A stretch of DNA of 64,000 nucleotides from Macrococcus hajekii (GCF_004359505.1 NZ_SCWE01000003.1:124001-188000), one strand, 5' to 3'. Shown: positions 27,805-37,515, numbered from the stretch's first letter. Translations and numbers: made by a program. Notes: a model not told the origin generated them from the letters alone.

Positions 27805-27828
27805 CATAGTTTTCAGTCCATAAAAAAA

Positions 27829-27857
27829 GACTTATCCTCATTTCTGAGAATAAGCCT
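27829..27857 (-). terminator. Terminator of VOC-GNAT-SDR operon
   Basis: CTTATCCTCA (27831-27840) pairs with TGAGAATAAG (27845-27854); minus-strand T-run of seven. Confidence 0.82.
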
Positions 27858-27866
27858 TAAAACATA

Positions 27867-28646
27867 TTATAATGCGGCCCCACTGCCTCCATCGATATTG
27901 ACTGCTGTACCTGATACATAACTTGCGGCATCCGATACGAGGAATGCAATGACATCAGCCGCTTCTCTTGTGTCACCGATGCGACCAAGGGGAATATTGA
28001 ACTTCGGATCACTGGCATATTCCTCCCATGTCTTGTCAGGTGCATCCTGCTGCCAGCGCTTTTCAATCTGTCCACTGCGAATCAGTCCGATACAGACTGC
28101 ATTCACTCGAATATTATACTGAGCTAAATCTTTACTGAGTGTTTTGGTGAGTGCTAATCCAGCTGCACGTGACACTGATGTTGGCGATGACTGCGCAGGT
28201 GGAGTTTTACCAGCCACCGCTGCCAGGTTTAAAATAGCGCCCCCTTGTTTTTTCAATTCCGGAAGTGCTGCATGAATCATTCGTAACCAGCCGAATAGTT
28301 TAAGGTTCAGGTCGTTCTGCCAGTCGTCAAGACCCACTTGATCAAAATTCTCAGCAAACGCTGAACCTGCATTATTAATCAGAATATCAAGCTGGCCATA
28401 TTGGTCCTTCACATAATCGATGACCTTTTTCGCATCACTATCTGATGTGACATCGGCAACGACGTAATCCAGCGTCTTGCCAGTCTTTTCTTTAATATCA
28501 GCAACTGCTTGTTTAAGACCATCCTCATGGCGCGCCACAAGAACGACTTTTGCGCCTTCCTCAGTCAGAACGGTTGCTGTTTCTTTACCAATTCCTTTAC
28601 TTGAACCCGTTATCACTGCTACTTTTTCTGTCAGACGTAAATCCAT
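27867..28646 (-). CDS. SDR-family oxidoreductase
   Basis: 259 residues, classical SDR: TGSSKGIGKE (about 13-22), NNAGSAF, and a C-terminal SGTAVNIDGG. The usual YxxxK catalytic motif is replaced: the aligned region reads PTSVSRAAGLALTK, with no tyrosine. Either this group uses a different catalytic residue or it is not a normal dehydrogenase. Last gene of the VOC-GNAT-SDR unit, starting right after the GNAT stop with GAGGAG before the ATG. Confidence 0.82.
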   Translation of the reverse strand: MDLRLTEKVAVITGSSKGIGKETATVLTEEGAKVVLVARHEDGLKQAVADIKEKTGKTLDYVVADVTSDSDAKKVIDYVKDQYGQLDILINNAGSAFAENFDQVGLDDWQNDLNLKLFGWLRMIHAALPELKKQGGAILNLAAVAGKTPPAQSSPTSVSRAAGLALTKTLSKDLAQYNIRVNAVCIGLIRSGQIEKRWQQDAPDKTWEEYASDPKFNIPLGRIGDTREAADVIAFLVSDAASYVSGTAVNIDGGSGAAL

Positions 28647-29039
28647 CTACTCACTCCTCAAATCTTCATGATAAGTTCGTCTAAAACCATGAAAAGGCCT
28701 GAATCTAGGTACATAATAATCTTTTGACTGACTCGTCGCGAGAAGTTCCATGCGAGTGGTAGGATATTGCTTGTGCAGGTAGTCTAATAGCGCTCTTGCA
28801 TATCCATGGTTCCGTTTGTCCTGTCTAATAATCAGTTCGCACACATAAAGAGTGACGTACCCATCCGTTAAAGCCCGGACACAGCCGATGACTTCTCCGG
28901 CTTCCTCAAAGACATAAGACACGCTATTCCGCCAGCTCTTTAAAGTCTGCTCATGTCTTGCGACTAGATTATCCCATCCTTCTGCACGATTCATCTTTTG
29001 AATGGCTGCTATATCCCCGCTTTGAAATGGTCTGATCAT
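28647..29039 (-). CDS. GNAT-family N-acetyltransferase
   Basis: 130 residues with acetyl-CoA motif RQDKRNHGYARALLDYL (about 84-100) and N-terminal GNAT strands. Substrate unknown. Overlaps the VOC gene by 4 bp (ATGA) and abuts the SDR gene, so all three are co-transcribed and probably coupled. Confidence 0.82.
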   Translation of the reverse strand: MIRPFQSGDIAAIQKMNRAEGWDNLVARHEQTLKSWRNSVSYVFEEAGEVIGCVRALTDGYVTLYVCELIIRQDKRNHGYARALLDYLHKQYPTTRMELLATSQSKDYYVPRFRPFHGFRRTYHEDLRSE

Positions 29040-29440
29040 GCTGCTAAATTCAGTTGCCAGCTTAATCCAAAACGGTCAACAACCCAGGCAAATTGTCGTG
29101 CAACAGGAGGCATCGGTGCTAGTTTCATCAGGACTTCTCCATTGGTTGATAAACGATTATAGAGATGTCTGATTTCTTCTTCACTATCACAGTTAACAAC
29201 AAATGATAATGCAGGTGTGAAAGGTACATCTGTCCCGTTTGCATTGTCAATGGCCATAAACTGCTGGCCATTCAGTGTAAAGATACTGTGATTAATCGTT
29301 CCTTCTGCGCCTGGTCCTTCTGTCCCATAACGATTCATTGTCGCAATCTCACTATTGTTGAAAATAGTTGTATAAAAATCAACCGCTTCTTCTGCTCTAC
29401 CATTAAACATCATAAAAGGTACTACTTTCTGCATGTTCAT
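29036..29440 (-). CDS. VOC-superfamily protein (PhnB-like)
   Basis: 134 residues with the N-terminal pattern MMFNGRAEEAVDFYTTIF and C-terminal FAWVVDRFGLSWQLN typical of PhnB/3-demethylubiquinone-like VOC proteins. The fold is a metal-binding or resistance scaffold; no reaction can be assigned. GGAG precedes the ATG. First gene of its operon. Confidence 0.85.
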   Translation of the reverse strand: MNMQKVVPFMMFNGRAEEAVDFYTTIFNNSEIATMNRYGTEGPGAEGTINHSIFTLNGQQFMAIDNANGTDVPFTPALSFVVNCDSEEEIRHLYNRLSTNGEVLMKLAPMPPVARQFAWVVDRFGLSWQLNLAA

Positions 29441-29494
29441 TTCTCATCTCCTTCAATTTAATTGTAAAGAAACACTTACTAAATTGCGAAAAAA

Positions 29495-29514
29495 ACGTCC
29501 CTAGCTAGGAACGT
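29495..29514 (-). terminator. Terminator after DUF985 cupin gene
   Basis: ACGTCCCTAG pairs with CTAGGAACGT; T-run on the minus strand. Overlaps the stop region of the gene. Confidence 0.78.
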
Positions 29515-30004
29515 CAGTTTTAGATAAGGCATATTTTCTGATAATAGTCTCATGTTCTGGATACTGGTTGATCAATTCATCCTGACTGAATAACTTAAAT
29601 TCATCAAATGAAAATGCAGGTGATACCATACAACCGACCAGACTCCACTCACTCTCGCCTTCTACTGATGAAGCAAATATCGTCTCTTTCGGCACCAAGT
29701 ACTGCGGCACCTCTCCATTTGCTACATCCAGCCCGAGTTTTACTGCCGTATAGTGTCCATCTGCATCAATCATATGAATAGTCAGTGCGTCACCGCTGTG
29801 AAAGTACCACAGTTCATCTGATTTAATCTGATGAAAGTGAGAAATATTTCCTGTCTCAAGCAGAAAATAAATACTTGAAAACAGTGCTTTTCCGCTTACC
29901 GTTGTCATATCAGCAAGATAAGTTTCATGATAATATCCTCCTTCTGGATGTGGAATCATTTCCAGCTTATCAATCAGCTGCTGCTTTAATTCGTTTTTAT
30001 CCAT
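29501..30004 (-). CDS. DUF985-family cupin
   Basis: 167 residues. Opens with the DUF985 signature IPHPEGGYYHETY (about 17-29). The cupin strands follow, with ISHFHQIKSDELWYFHSG carrying the His/Glu metal-type residues, and a C-terminal SLVGCMVSPAFSFDEFKL. Family proteins are uncharacterised, and some are proposed to be sugar isomerase-like. AGGAGG precedes the ATG. Own terminator, so likely monocistronic. Confidence 0.85.
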   Translation of the reverse strand: MDKNELKQQLIDKLEMIPHPEGGYYHETYLADMTTVSGKALFSSIYFLLETGNISHFHQIKSDELWYFHSGDALTIHMIDADGHYTAVKLGLDVANGEVPQYLVPKETIFASSVEGESEWSLVGCMVSPAFSFDEFKLFSQDELINQYPEHETIIRKYALSKTDVPS

Positions 30005-30021
30005 ATAGCCTCCTAATAAAA

Positions 30022-30042
30022 AAGCCGAGATATTCTCGGCTT
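30022..30042 (-). terminator. Terminator of yebC-like gene
   Basis: AAGCCGAGA (30022-30030) pairs with TCTCGGCTT (30034-30042); T-run on the minus strand. Confidence 0.85.
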
Positions 30043-30754
30043 ATAGTTCCACATTGTGATAGACGTTCTGCACGTCTTCTAAGTCTTCAATGGCATCGAC
30101 TAATTTTTCAAAAGTCGCTAAATCATCCTCAAATAATTCAAGTTCATTTTGTGCCAGCATCGTCAGTTCTGCAATAGTAAATTCTTCGATGCCTGCATTG
30201 TTAAGTGCATGTTGCACCGCTGCAAACTGATCAGGTTCTGCATAAACGATAGTCTGACCTTCTTCTTCCATAACGTCACGTACATCAATATCTTCTTCCA
30301 TCAGTAACTCTAATGTTTCATCAGCAGATTTACCCTCAAAACCGAAGACTGCTGTACTATCGAACATATAGGCAACAGAGCCTGATACACCCATATTTCC
30401 ACCATTTTTACCAAAAGCGGCGCGCACATCACTTGCTGTACGATTCACATTATTCGTCAGTGCATCCACAATCAGCATTGAACCCGCCGGCCCGAAGCCT
30501 TCGTAGCGCAGCTCGTCGTAGTTCTCCTCGCCGCCACCCTTTGCTTTCTCAATCGCCCGGTCAATGATGTGTTTCGGTACTGAGTATGTCTTCGCACGTT
30601 CAAGGGTGAACTTCAGATTCTGGTTGGATTCTGGGTCCGGTTCTCCAGACTTCGCAGCTACATATATCTCACGACCGAATTTCGCATAGATCCGGCTCGT
30701 GTTTTTATCTTTTGCTGCCTTTTTATCTTTAATATTATTCCATTTACGACCCAT
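30041..30754 (-). CDS. YebC/PmpR-family translation or transcription factor
   Basis: About 237 residues. Starts [20 protein letters not shown], the conserved YebC N-terminus, followed by the acidic middle domain ([18 protein letters not shown]) and a C-terminal ferredoxin-like part. The YebC/YeeI group is reported both as DNA-binding regulators and as factors relieving ribosome stalling. The [12 protein letters not shown] form is nearer to the YeeI/YebC2 type. ATG 30754 follows a GAGAG; a longer start at 30796 does not match the family. Confidence 0.9.
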   Translation of the reverse strand: MGRKWNNIKDKKAAKDKNTSRIYAKFGREIYVAAKSGEPDPESNQNLKFTLERAKTYSVPKHIIDRAIEKAKGGGEENYDELRYEGFGPAGSMLIVDALTNNVNRTASDVRAAFGKNGGNMGVSGSVAYMFDSTAVFGFEGKSADETLELLMEEDIDVRDVMEEEGQTIVYAEPDQFAAVQHALNNAGIEEFTIAELTMLAQNELELFEDDLATFEKLVDAIEDLEDVQNVYHNVEL

Positions 30755-30811
30755 AATGACATCTCTCTTTCGAATTAAGATAACTATATTATACACTATT
30801 TCAAATAAAAA

Positions 30812-30834
30812 AAGAGTGACATGACATCACTCTT
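30812..30834 (-). terminator. Terminator of BI-1-like gene
   Basis: AAGAGTGA pairs with TCACTCTT; T-run on minus strand. Confidence 0.8.
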
Positions 30835-31465
30835 AATCTCTCAAAATACTTGCCAGTCTGAGCACATCCATGATGATATTCAGAAGATTGATAAATAAAT
30901 TAAAGCCCATCTCACGGGGTGAAAAGTTACCCCGTTTCATTCTGTTAAAGTCGAAGATGGTATACAGCAGGAATATAGCAAGTCCAGCAATCGTAATCAC
31001 TAAATGGAACATTGGAATCTGAATAAATATCCCGAGAATACTGGCAAAAATAAGAGCGACTAAAGCAGGAAACAGTAAACGTCCTAAACTTGAAGCATCT
31101 CCTATCACAAAATAGCCTAGGAAACCAAAAGCAAAGAATGCAGCTATCGCAAGTCCGACATTCTGATAGAACGCCACTGTACCTAGATCATTCAAATAAT
31201 ACATAAATGATGCATAACTGACGACTCCAATTAAAAACGCCAGTATATTGGCAATTAAAGCACTGAACTTACGTGAAGCCTTAACGAACAGAGATATCAA
31301 AACAATCGCTATAATCAGTATAGAAATAGGCATTCTTAAAGTTGCCGGGATAAACTGTCCCGCAAATGTCCCAACTGCAAAAACAATCCAGTAATACATA
31401 AAATATAACCATGCCTGACGGATGTTGCTTGACCGTGAGACTGAAGACTGATAATTCATTGGCAT
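30833..31465 (-). CDS. BAX-inhibitor-1 (YetJ/YccA) family membrane protein
   Basis: 210 residues with seven predicted membrane helices. The last region has the family-like TIFDFNRMKRGNF and LFINLLNIIMDVLRL. In Bacillus, YetJ is a pH-sensitive calcium leak channel whose Asp pair gates the pore; the Asp residues here are compatible. Role in this organism is unknown. Monocistronic. Confidence 0.87.
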   Translation of the reverse strand: MPMNYQSSVSRSSNIRQAWLYFMYYWIVFAVGTFAGQFIPATLRMPISILIIAIVLISLFVKASRKFSALIANILAFLIGVVSYASFMYYLNDLGTVAFYQNVGLAIAAFFAFGFLGYFVIGDASSLGRLLFPALVALIFASILGIFIQIPMFHLVITIAGLAIFLLYTIFDFNRMKRGNFSPREMGFNLFINLLNIIMDVLRLASILRD

Positions 31466-31527
31466 AACCTCTTTTAAATTAATGATATTGTGCTATTGAT
31501 ACTACACGATTTAACATTTTTTCTCAA

Positions 31528-33048
31528 TCAATTCACTCTGCGCTGAAAATTTGCAATTCTTGTATACTGTTCAGTTAATGACTGTGCAATATCAAAATAA
31601 AGCGGTAAAATTTCCCGGTAAATAGCTACATTCTTAGATTGAGGTGAATGCTCATGCGCAGTTCCTATCCATTCAGTCACGTGAGTAAAATCAGGTTGAA
31701 GATCTAAAGCATATTGCCCTAGGACCACGGCACCAAGACAGGAGCTTTCGTAACTCTCCGGCACGATCAGGTTCTCATCAAATATATCTGCCATCATTTG
31801 ACGCCATAACGCACTGCGCGAGAATCCACCTGTTGCTTTAAGTTCTGTAACAGGTTCATCCATCAACACATTCAGAGCAATAAAGACAGAATATAAATTA
31901 TAGAGAACGCCCTCCAGCGCTGCCCGAATCATATGTTCTTTTTTATGGGATAGTGTCAGTCCGATATAAGAACCCCTGACATCAGCATTCCACAATGGCG
32001 CACGTTCGCCTGTTAGATACGGGTGGAAGATCAGACCATCACTTGCAGGTGGAACAAGTTCTGCAATGCGCATCAGGACATCATAACTATCTAGTCCTAA
32101 ACGTTTAGCTGTTTCTATTTCACTGGCAGCAAACTCATCACGAATCCAGCGCAGTACAACACCACCATTATTCACAGGTCCACCAATCACCCACTTATCG
32201 CGTGTCAGTGCATAGCAGAAAAGTCTGCCCTCTCGGTCAAGACGCGGTTGATCCACTACTGTTCTTATAGCGCCACTTGTACCGATAGTGACAGCGACTT
32301 CTCCCGGTTTATAAGCATCTACACCCAAATTACTGAGCACTCCATCTGAGGCGCCTATAACGACTGGCGTATCCGTACTTATTCCCAGCTTATCTGCTAT
32401 TTCAGGTTTTATACCTTTGAGCACTGTTGTCGTATCTGTCACCTCAGATAACTGCTGCCTTTCCATTCCTAGTTTATTCAATATCATTTCATCGAATTGC
32501 ATTTCATGAATATTGAAAAGACCTGTCGCTGAGGCAATAGAATAGTCTACAATATAACGCTCAAAGAACTGATAGAAAATATATTCTTTAATACCGATGA
32601 ACTTAGCTGTGCGGTTGAATAAATCAGATTCTTCATTTCTAAACCACATGATTTTAGTTAACGGGCTCATAGGATGTATCGGTGTACCTGTCCGTTGATA
32701 TATATCGTGCCCTTCTTCACTGCTATTAAGCTGTTTAGCATAGGCCTGGCTACGATTATCTGCCCAGGTGATACTATTCGTCAGTCGCGCGTGGTGTTCA
32801 TCCATCAATATCAGACTGTGCATAGCACTTGAAAAACTGATGAATGCAACATCATGGGATACTCTGTCAGTTACATTTCTTATACAGCTGACAACCGCTT
32901 CAAATATCTCATCAGGATTCTGTTCAGCTCGATCGCCTTCTGTGAGAAGAGGGTATTCAACATAATGTGTCGCTTGAACAGATCCATCTACAGCATAAAT
33001 CACTGCTTTAGTACTTGTTGTTCCTATATCGACCCCTATCATATGCAT
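31528..33048 (-). CDS. gntK: FGGY carbohydrate kinase, gluconokinase type
   Basis: About 506 residues. N-terminal phosphate-binding motif GVDIGTTSTKAV, central AWADNRS-like TWADNRSQAY, and C-terminal FGGY-type ATP site ELKATGGFSRSALWRQMMAD. Substrate choice follows overall similarity to gluconokinases; xylulose or other polyol kinases are possible. No gluconate permease, repressor or dehydrogenase is adjacent. ATG 33048 is preferred (GGAG 8 nt ahead) over 33054. The upstream hydrolase gene ends 12 bp before, so co-transcription is likely. Confidence 0.8.
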   Translation of the reverse strand: MHMIGVDIGTTSTKAVIYAVDGSVQATHYVEYPLLTEGDRAEQNPDEIFEAVVSCIRNVTDRVSHDVAFISFSSAMHSLILMDEHHARLTNSITWADNRSQAYAKQLNSSEEGHDIYQRTGTPIHPMSPLTKIMWFRNEESDLFNRTAKFIGIKEYIFYQFFERYIVDYSIASATGLFNIHEMQFDEMILNKLGMERQQLSEVTDTTTVLKGIKPEIADKLGISTDTPVVIGASDGVLSNLGVDAYKPGEVAVTIGTSGAIRTVVDQPRLDREGRLFCYALTRDKWVIGGPVNNGGVVLRWIRDEFAASEIETAKRLGLDSYDVLMRIAELVPPASDGLIFHPYLTGERAPLWNADVRGSYIGLTLSHKKEHMIRAALEGVLYNLYSVFIALNVLMDEPVTELKATGGFSRSALWRQMMADIFDENLIVPESYESSCLGAVVLGQYALDLQPDFTHVTEWIGTAHEHSPQSKNVAIYREILPLYFDIAQSLTEQYTRIANFQRRVN

Positions 33049-33060
33049 CGTCATCTCTCC

Positions 33061-33609
33061 TTACTCTTCAATGATTGGCAGCAATTCCTCAATACCATGA
33101 TGAAATTCATGCTGCCCCTCCTGTTTCGTAATAGTATTCAGTTTTTTGAAATGTTCACGCCAGCATGTCTGGTGACTAATATCTACTCGGTCATCATCTT
33201 CTGAATGGATATGATAAAGGAGGATAGCATCTGCCAGCTGACTTTCAGCATCCTCGCTCAACATATTTTCGGCATCGCTGAATTTCTCATCACATCCGAA
33301 AAATGGTGAACCAATCAGGATGACTTTCGAAATATGATGCCTCTCTTTTTGTTCAGTTAAATATTTCATCACAACGGTTCCACCAAATGAGTGACCAATT
33401 ATCATTAATTCATCTTCGACAGGAATATGCTCCAGCTCTTCTTTCAGGACCTGTACCCAGTTCGAATAAACCTGACCCTTATCTCTCGGAAAATCAGGTG
33501 TATGCCACTCAATATCCGGCAGCTGACTTTTTAAATAGCGTATCAACGGATTACTGCCGCTATCACGGTGTTGTTCACTGGCACTATGGACGAACAATAC
33601 ATGCTTCAT
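33061..33609 (-). CDS. Serine alpha/beta hydrolase (RBBP9/YdeN-like)
   Basis: 182 residues. Nucleophile Ser74 in GHSFGG. The acid is probably an Asp in HIHSEDDDRVD, with a His in EGQHEFHHG near the C-terminus completing a triad. Small size and lack of a lid match the RBBP9/YdeN group. Substrate unknown. GGGAGG precedes the ATG. Lies upstream of the sugar kinase. Confidence 0.83.
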   Translation of the reverse strand: MKHVLFVHSASEQHRDSGSNPLIRYLKSQLPDIEWHTPDFPRDKGQVYSNWVQVLKEELEHIPVEDELMIIGHSFGGTVVMKYLTEQKERHHISKVILIGSPFFGCDEKFSDAENMLSEDAESQLADAILLYHIHSEDDDRVDISHQTCWREHFKKLNTITKQEGQHEFHHGIEELLPIIEE

Positions 33610-33630
33610 TTTTTATTCCTCCCATATAAA

Positions 33631-33660
33631 AAAGGTAAACTCATTATAAGTTTACCCTTT
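33631..33660 (-). terminator. Terminator of Pit operon
   Basis: AAAGGTAAACT (33631-33641) pairs with AGTTTACCCTTT (33649-33660); T-run on the minus strand. Confidence 0.85.
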
Positions 33661-33668
33661 TTAAAATA

Positions 33669-34667
33669 TTATAAAAATAACTGTAAAATAAAATAGCTAG
33701 CAGCTGCAATTAATGCTGAGATAGGCAGTGTAATCACCCATGTCACTACCATACGCTGCGCAGTTGTCCATTTTACACCTTTTGGACGATGGGAAGAACC
33801 CACACCCAGGATAGATGATGACACAACGTGCGTCGTTGAGACCGGCAGATGGATATGTGTAGCACCGAAAATAATAAGCGCAGAACTGAGGTCAGCTGCT
33901 ACACCATTTGTCGGACGGATCTTCATAATGTTACCGCCGACTGTCTTGATAATCTTCCAGCCACCGACCGCTGTTCCGAGTCCCATAGCAGTCGCACAGG
34001 CAACCTGTACCCAGCGCTGAATATCTGTACCTGACTGCAGATCAGCCGAGATAAGAGCCATCGTAATAATCCCCATCGCTTTTTGTGCATCGTTCGTACC
34101 ATGAGAAAAGGCTTGAAGTGCTGCGGTAAAAATCTGGAAGACTCTAAAATTACGATTGGTCCGGGTTAGATTACTATTTTTAAAGACAACTTTAAAGATG
34201 GAATAAATGATATAACCTACTCCAAATGCAAGTAACGGAGAAATAATCAGTGCCATAATGATTTTAATAAAACCGCTGTAGTGCAGGACACCAAAACCTG
34301 CTGAAGCTATCGCTGCTCCTGCAATCGAGCCGATTAATGCATGTGATGATGAGCTTGGAATGCCGTAATACCATGTTACGAGATTCCAGATAACAGCTGA
34401 TAACAGGGCTGCCAGTATCACAACGGAGCCATTTTTCAATGTGAACGGGTCGACGATGTCTTTTGTGAGTGTTTTAGCGACACCTGTTGACCATAGAGCG
34501 CCCAGAAAGTTGAGTGCCGCTGCCATCAATATAGCATGCCGGGGTTTAAGTGCTTTTGTTGAGACAGCTGTTGCAATTGCATTGGCAGTATCATGGAAAC
34601 CATTAATAAAATCAAATATCAATGCGAACGCAACAACCGTGAACGTAATAATCAATAAATTATCCAT
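33669..34667 (-). CDS. pit: Pit-family inorganic phosphate transporter
   Basis: 332 residues with about ten helices. Both inverted signature repeats are visible: NGFHDTANAIATAV (about 23-36) and HGTNDAQKAMG (about 190-200). It imports phosphate, usually as metal-phosphate, driven by protons. The upstream gene encodes a PhoU-like DUF47 protein 15 bp before it, the usual partner. Confidence 0.95.
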   Translation of the reverse strand: MDNLLIITFTVVAFALIFDFINGFHDTANAIATAVSTKALKPRHAILMAAALNFLGALWSTGVAKTLTKDIVDPFTLKNGSVVILAALLSAVIWNLVTWYYGIPSSSSHALIGSIAGAAIASAGFGVLHYSGFIKIIMALIISPLLAFGVGYIIYSIFKVVFKNSNLTRTNRNFRVFQIFTAALQAFSHGTNDAQKAMGIITMALISADLQSGTDIQRWVQVACATAMGLGTAVGGWKIIKTVGGNIMKIRPTNGVAADLSSALIIFGATHIHLPVSTTHVVSSSILGVGSSHRPKGVKWTTAQRMVVTWVITLPISALIAAASYFILQLFL

Positions 34668-34682
34668 TATAGATGTAAACCC

Positions 34683-35300
34683 CTAACTATTTTTCATAAT
34701 GATAGATTCAAGATTATTGGAAACAGCTTGACACTTGTTTGCAATGCTTTCAAGTGACTGATAGATATCTTTAATCTTCATAATAGTAACAGGATCCGTT
34801 TCTACTGAAAAAATATGTTTAATGGACTGACGAAGAATATTATCACATGTTGTTTCATGGTCTCTAATATTCATGGAATGTACACGAATGTGAGAGAACT
34901 TCTTACTGCCGATCAGATCAACTGCCAGTTTAATTTCTTCCGCACATGCCTGAATATTTTTAACAAATTCACCCATAAAATCGTCTGAGTACTCAATGGA
35001 GTACATCTCAAACATAGCTGATGTTTCTTCCATCTCATCCAGCACATCATCAATAGCATTGCCGAGTGCAAGGATGTCTTCACGTTCAATCGGTGTGATA
35101 AACGTCTGGTTTAAGTCTGAAATCATCTGCTGCATTAAGTCATCGCCATTTTTTTCATATGACTTAATATTATCTGCGTATTTCTTCAGGTCGAATGCAT
35201 TATGGAATGACATATCACCGAAAACAATAGACGCACGTCTCAGGTTTTCGGCCATATCTTCAAGCTGAAGGATAAATTTATCTTTTTTCTTAGTAAACAT
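34683..35300 (-). CDS. DUF47 (PhoU-like) protein
   Basis: 205 residues, all-helical with the repeated acidic helices of DUF47 (AENLRRASIVF, DILALGNAIDDVLDEMEETS). Such proteins bind Fe or Mn clusters and modulate the neighbouring Pit transporter. AGGAGG precedes the ATG. First gene of the two-gene phosphate operon. Confidence 0.9.
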   Translation of the reverse strand: MFTKKKDKFILQLEDMAENLRRASIVFGDMSFHNAFDLKKYADNIKSYEKNGDDLMQQMISDLNQTFITPIEREDILALGNAIDDVLDEMEETSAMFEMYSIEYSDDFMGEFVKNIQACAEEIKLAVDLIGSKKFSHIRVHSMNIRDHETTCDNILRQSIKHIFSVETDPVTIMKIKDIYQSLESIANKCQAVSNNLESIIMKNS

Positions 35301-35465
35301 GGTAAAGCCTCCTAGAGTATCTTGAAATAAACAAGTTCATCACTTAGTTTAAAACAAAATAATTAGAAGTGATAGCTTTTTTGTAAATTTTACGTAAATT
35401 TCATTAGGTAAATATTAATTTTCTTAATAAATTGTAATCAATAACATTCAATTTCTATGCACACT

Positions 35466-36347
35466 TCATCTTTTTTGCTCTTCATTGAACTTTTCAATAC
35501 GCATATCTACCTCAAAAATCCGCATCGTTAATGCATGGAAAGGGGCCTGCAGAAGCTGATAAAAAAGCCACGACTGCGAAGGCTCATATTGATGAATGCA
35601 GACCATTATCTCTTCAGTACCGAGCATACGTCTGAACTCAAGCTGGCCTTGCTGCTCAAGATGAACGACAGCCAGTTTACCACCTCTGATATCAAAGACT
35701 TGGCGGTCATTATTAGATAGAGCAGTCCGTCTATGCAGCTTGATGAGATCACGATTCATGCCTTGCAGTATGTAGTCTTCATCTTCAATCGTTACATTTG
35801 ATAGCCCGGGCAATACATTCTTATAATATTCAAAGTAGTGCGCAGTGAACTTCTCGAGAGTCCATGATTTCGGAATATCAAATCGACGGATGATCCTTAC
35901 ATCATCAGTTCGTGCACTCTGAAATCGTGCAAGCATACCTTTACGTTTGATGGCTACTTCAGTTGTTCTGACAGGCGTCTTATAACTTCTTAATATATTC
36001 AGCGTCTCATCATCCTCAACAGCGCCTGATATATAAATGATTTCATTAACATCATTTGCCTGTGCTGCACGTCCATAGTTGTCAGCGGCAAGGGCATTCA
36101 TATCTTTAAAATTTGCCTCCATCGTTTTCGATGAACGTTTTGTCGGATCAAGAAAATAAATGGCGATATCAATATCTGCCATTACTGTACTGACATCCTG
36201 CAAATTGAAGATATCCCCTTGTGCCCAGATGATATCATCATACGGCTGCTCGTACTGAGACAGTACGACAAGTTCATGTTCATGCCGAAGAGATTCATAT
36301 AAATTTTTACCGATATATCCGCTGACTCCTGTTAATAATACACGCAT
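35466..36347 (-). CDS. NAD(P)-binding protein with DUF2867-like tail, short paralogue
   Basis: About 293 residues. N-terminal Rossmann motif TGVSGYIGKNLYESL and an extended-SDR core, then directly a C-terminal domain (IPKSWTLEKFTAHYFEYYKN, LEFRRML, HQYEPSQSWLFYQLLQAPFH). This C-domain matches that of the 481-residue protein at 42865-44310, but about 190 internal residues present there are missing here. GGAGG precedes ATG 36347. Function unknown; probably an NAD(P)-dependent modification enzyme or sensor. Confidence 0.78.
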   Translation of the reverse strand: MRVLLTGVSGYIGKNLYESLRHEHELVVLSQYEQPYDDIIWAQGDIFNLQDVSTVMADIDIAIYFLDPTKRSSKTMEANFKDMNALAADNYGRAAQANDVNEIIYISGAVEDDETLNILRSYKTPVRTTEVAIKRKGMLARFQSARTDDVRIIRRFDIPKSWTLEKFTAHYFEYYKNVLPGLSNVTIEDEDYILQGMNRDLIKLHRRTALSNNDRQVFDIRGGKLAVVHLEQQGQLEFRRMLGTEEIMVCIHQYEPSQSWLFYQLLQAPFHALTMRIFEVDMRIEKFNEEQKR

Positions 36348-36406
36348 CTTCACTACCTCCAGTTATTAGTCCTTATATTTTAGCATTTACCCTTTTAAAC
36401 AACAAA

Positions 36407-36432
36407 ATACAGAGGAAAGATTCCTCTGTATT
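36407..36432 (-). terminator. Terminator of ykvI-like gene
   Basis: AATACAGAGGAA (36407-36418) pairs with TTCCTCTGTATT (36421-36432); minus-strand tail TTGTTG after TTT. Confidence 0.82.
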
Positions 36433-36441
36433 GATTAAAAA

Positions 36442-37515
36442 TTAAGCGATATGTTTTTTGCCTGCACGTTTACGCAGGAAATATTTTAAAGTAATACCTA
36501 AACATAATGCTAGCCCAACGTAGCCCATCAATGGGTAGATGACATCTACAAGCTGAACGAAACCGACGAAACTTAAGCCATAGCCTAAAATCATAGAGCC
36601 AAATAATAATAGTTTATAGTTTCTTGAATAAGGTTTCGTAAAACGCGTAACGAATGAGTACATCAGACCCACAATCGTATTGTAGATAACAAGCAACATA
36701 ATAATACTGAGCGCAATACTAATGGCTGGATGAATCATACGTCCAAGCAGGATTGTCGGAATCGCCGCTTCATTGACTTTATCCAGTTCAGATAAAAGAC
36801 CTGAGTTCACCATCAGAATAAGGACAAGCAGCAGCAGTCCGCCTATTAATCCACCACGACCCGCAACACCTTTACGACTCGCATCTCCACCGATAGCAAG
36901 CATCATACTGAAAGCTGTTGAGAACGCAAGCGCACCGTACAGGATACCATCCCACCACCAAAGATGTGACGGTTGTCTTTCTCTATTGATATGCTGATTC
37001 ACTTCTCCGAATGATAATGTACCATTAAAGAAGAAATAGACTGCAATAATAGTGACTACAATAATCAGAAATGGTGTCACTAATCCAAGCGCACCTACGA
37101 TTTTATTGAAGTCCATCAAAAGTGTAAAACTAACTGCTAACATCATCAATACAGAACCTAACCATGTTGGTATTCCAAAACTTTCATGCGCTGCACTACC
37201 TGCTCCTGCTATCATAACGACTGACAACGCATAAAGAAAAAATATTAAAACGTAGTCGATGACTTTTCCAAATTTTTCACCAAATAGGTAGTGAATTGCA
37301 CTTACGTGACTTTCTGACTCAAGCGCATTCCCAATCTTGGAAATCTGCCGTCCAAAGAAAGTTAGCATCAGTCCGGCAATGATAATAGCTAAATAGCTAT
37401 ATGTACCGTAGTTCGTGAAAAACTTTAAAACTTCCTGTCCTGTAGAGAAACCTGCCCCTACGACAACACCGACATAGGCCGATCCTATTTTAACTGCTTC
37501 TGAATTTTTTGACAC
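36442..37515 (-). CDS. YkvI-family membrane transporter
   Basis: 357 residues with about ten helices. The N-terminal GSAYVGVVVGAGFSTGQEVL is the glycine-rich first helix typical of YkvI and of APC/LeuT-fold carriers, where the unwound helix binds substrate. No substrate is established for the family. GAGGAGG lies before the ATG. Monocistronic, divergent from the DUF1149 gene. Confidence 0.82.
   Translation of the reverse strand: MSKNSEAVKIGSAYVGVVVGAGFSTGQEVLKFFTNYGTYSYLAIIIAGLMLTFFGRQISKIGNALESESHVSAIHYLFGEKFGKVIDYVLIFFLYALSVVMIAGAGSAAHESFGIPTWLGSVLMMLAVSFTLLMDFNKIVGALGLVTPFLIIVVTIIAVYFFFNGTLSFGEVNQHINRERQPSHLWWWDGILYGALAFSTAFSMMLAIGGDASRKGVAGRGGLIGGLLLLVLILMVNSGLLSELDKVNEAAIPTILLGRMIHPAISIALSIIMLLVIYNTIVGLMYSFVTRFTKPYSRNYKLLLFGSMILGYGLSFVGFVQLVDVIYPLMGYVGLALCLGITLKYFLRKRAGKKHIA

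Noticed and set aside
31528-33048. Gluconate operon
   Set aside because: Only the kinase is present; no permease, repressor or 6-phosphogluconate dehydrogenase lies nearby.
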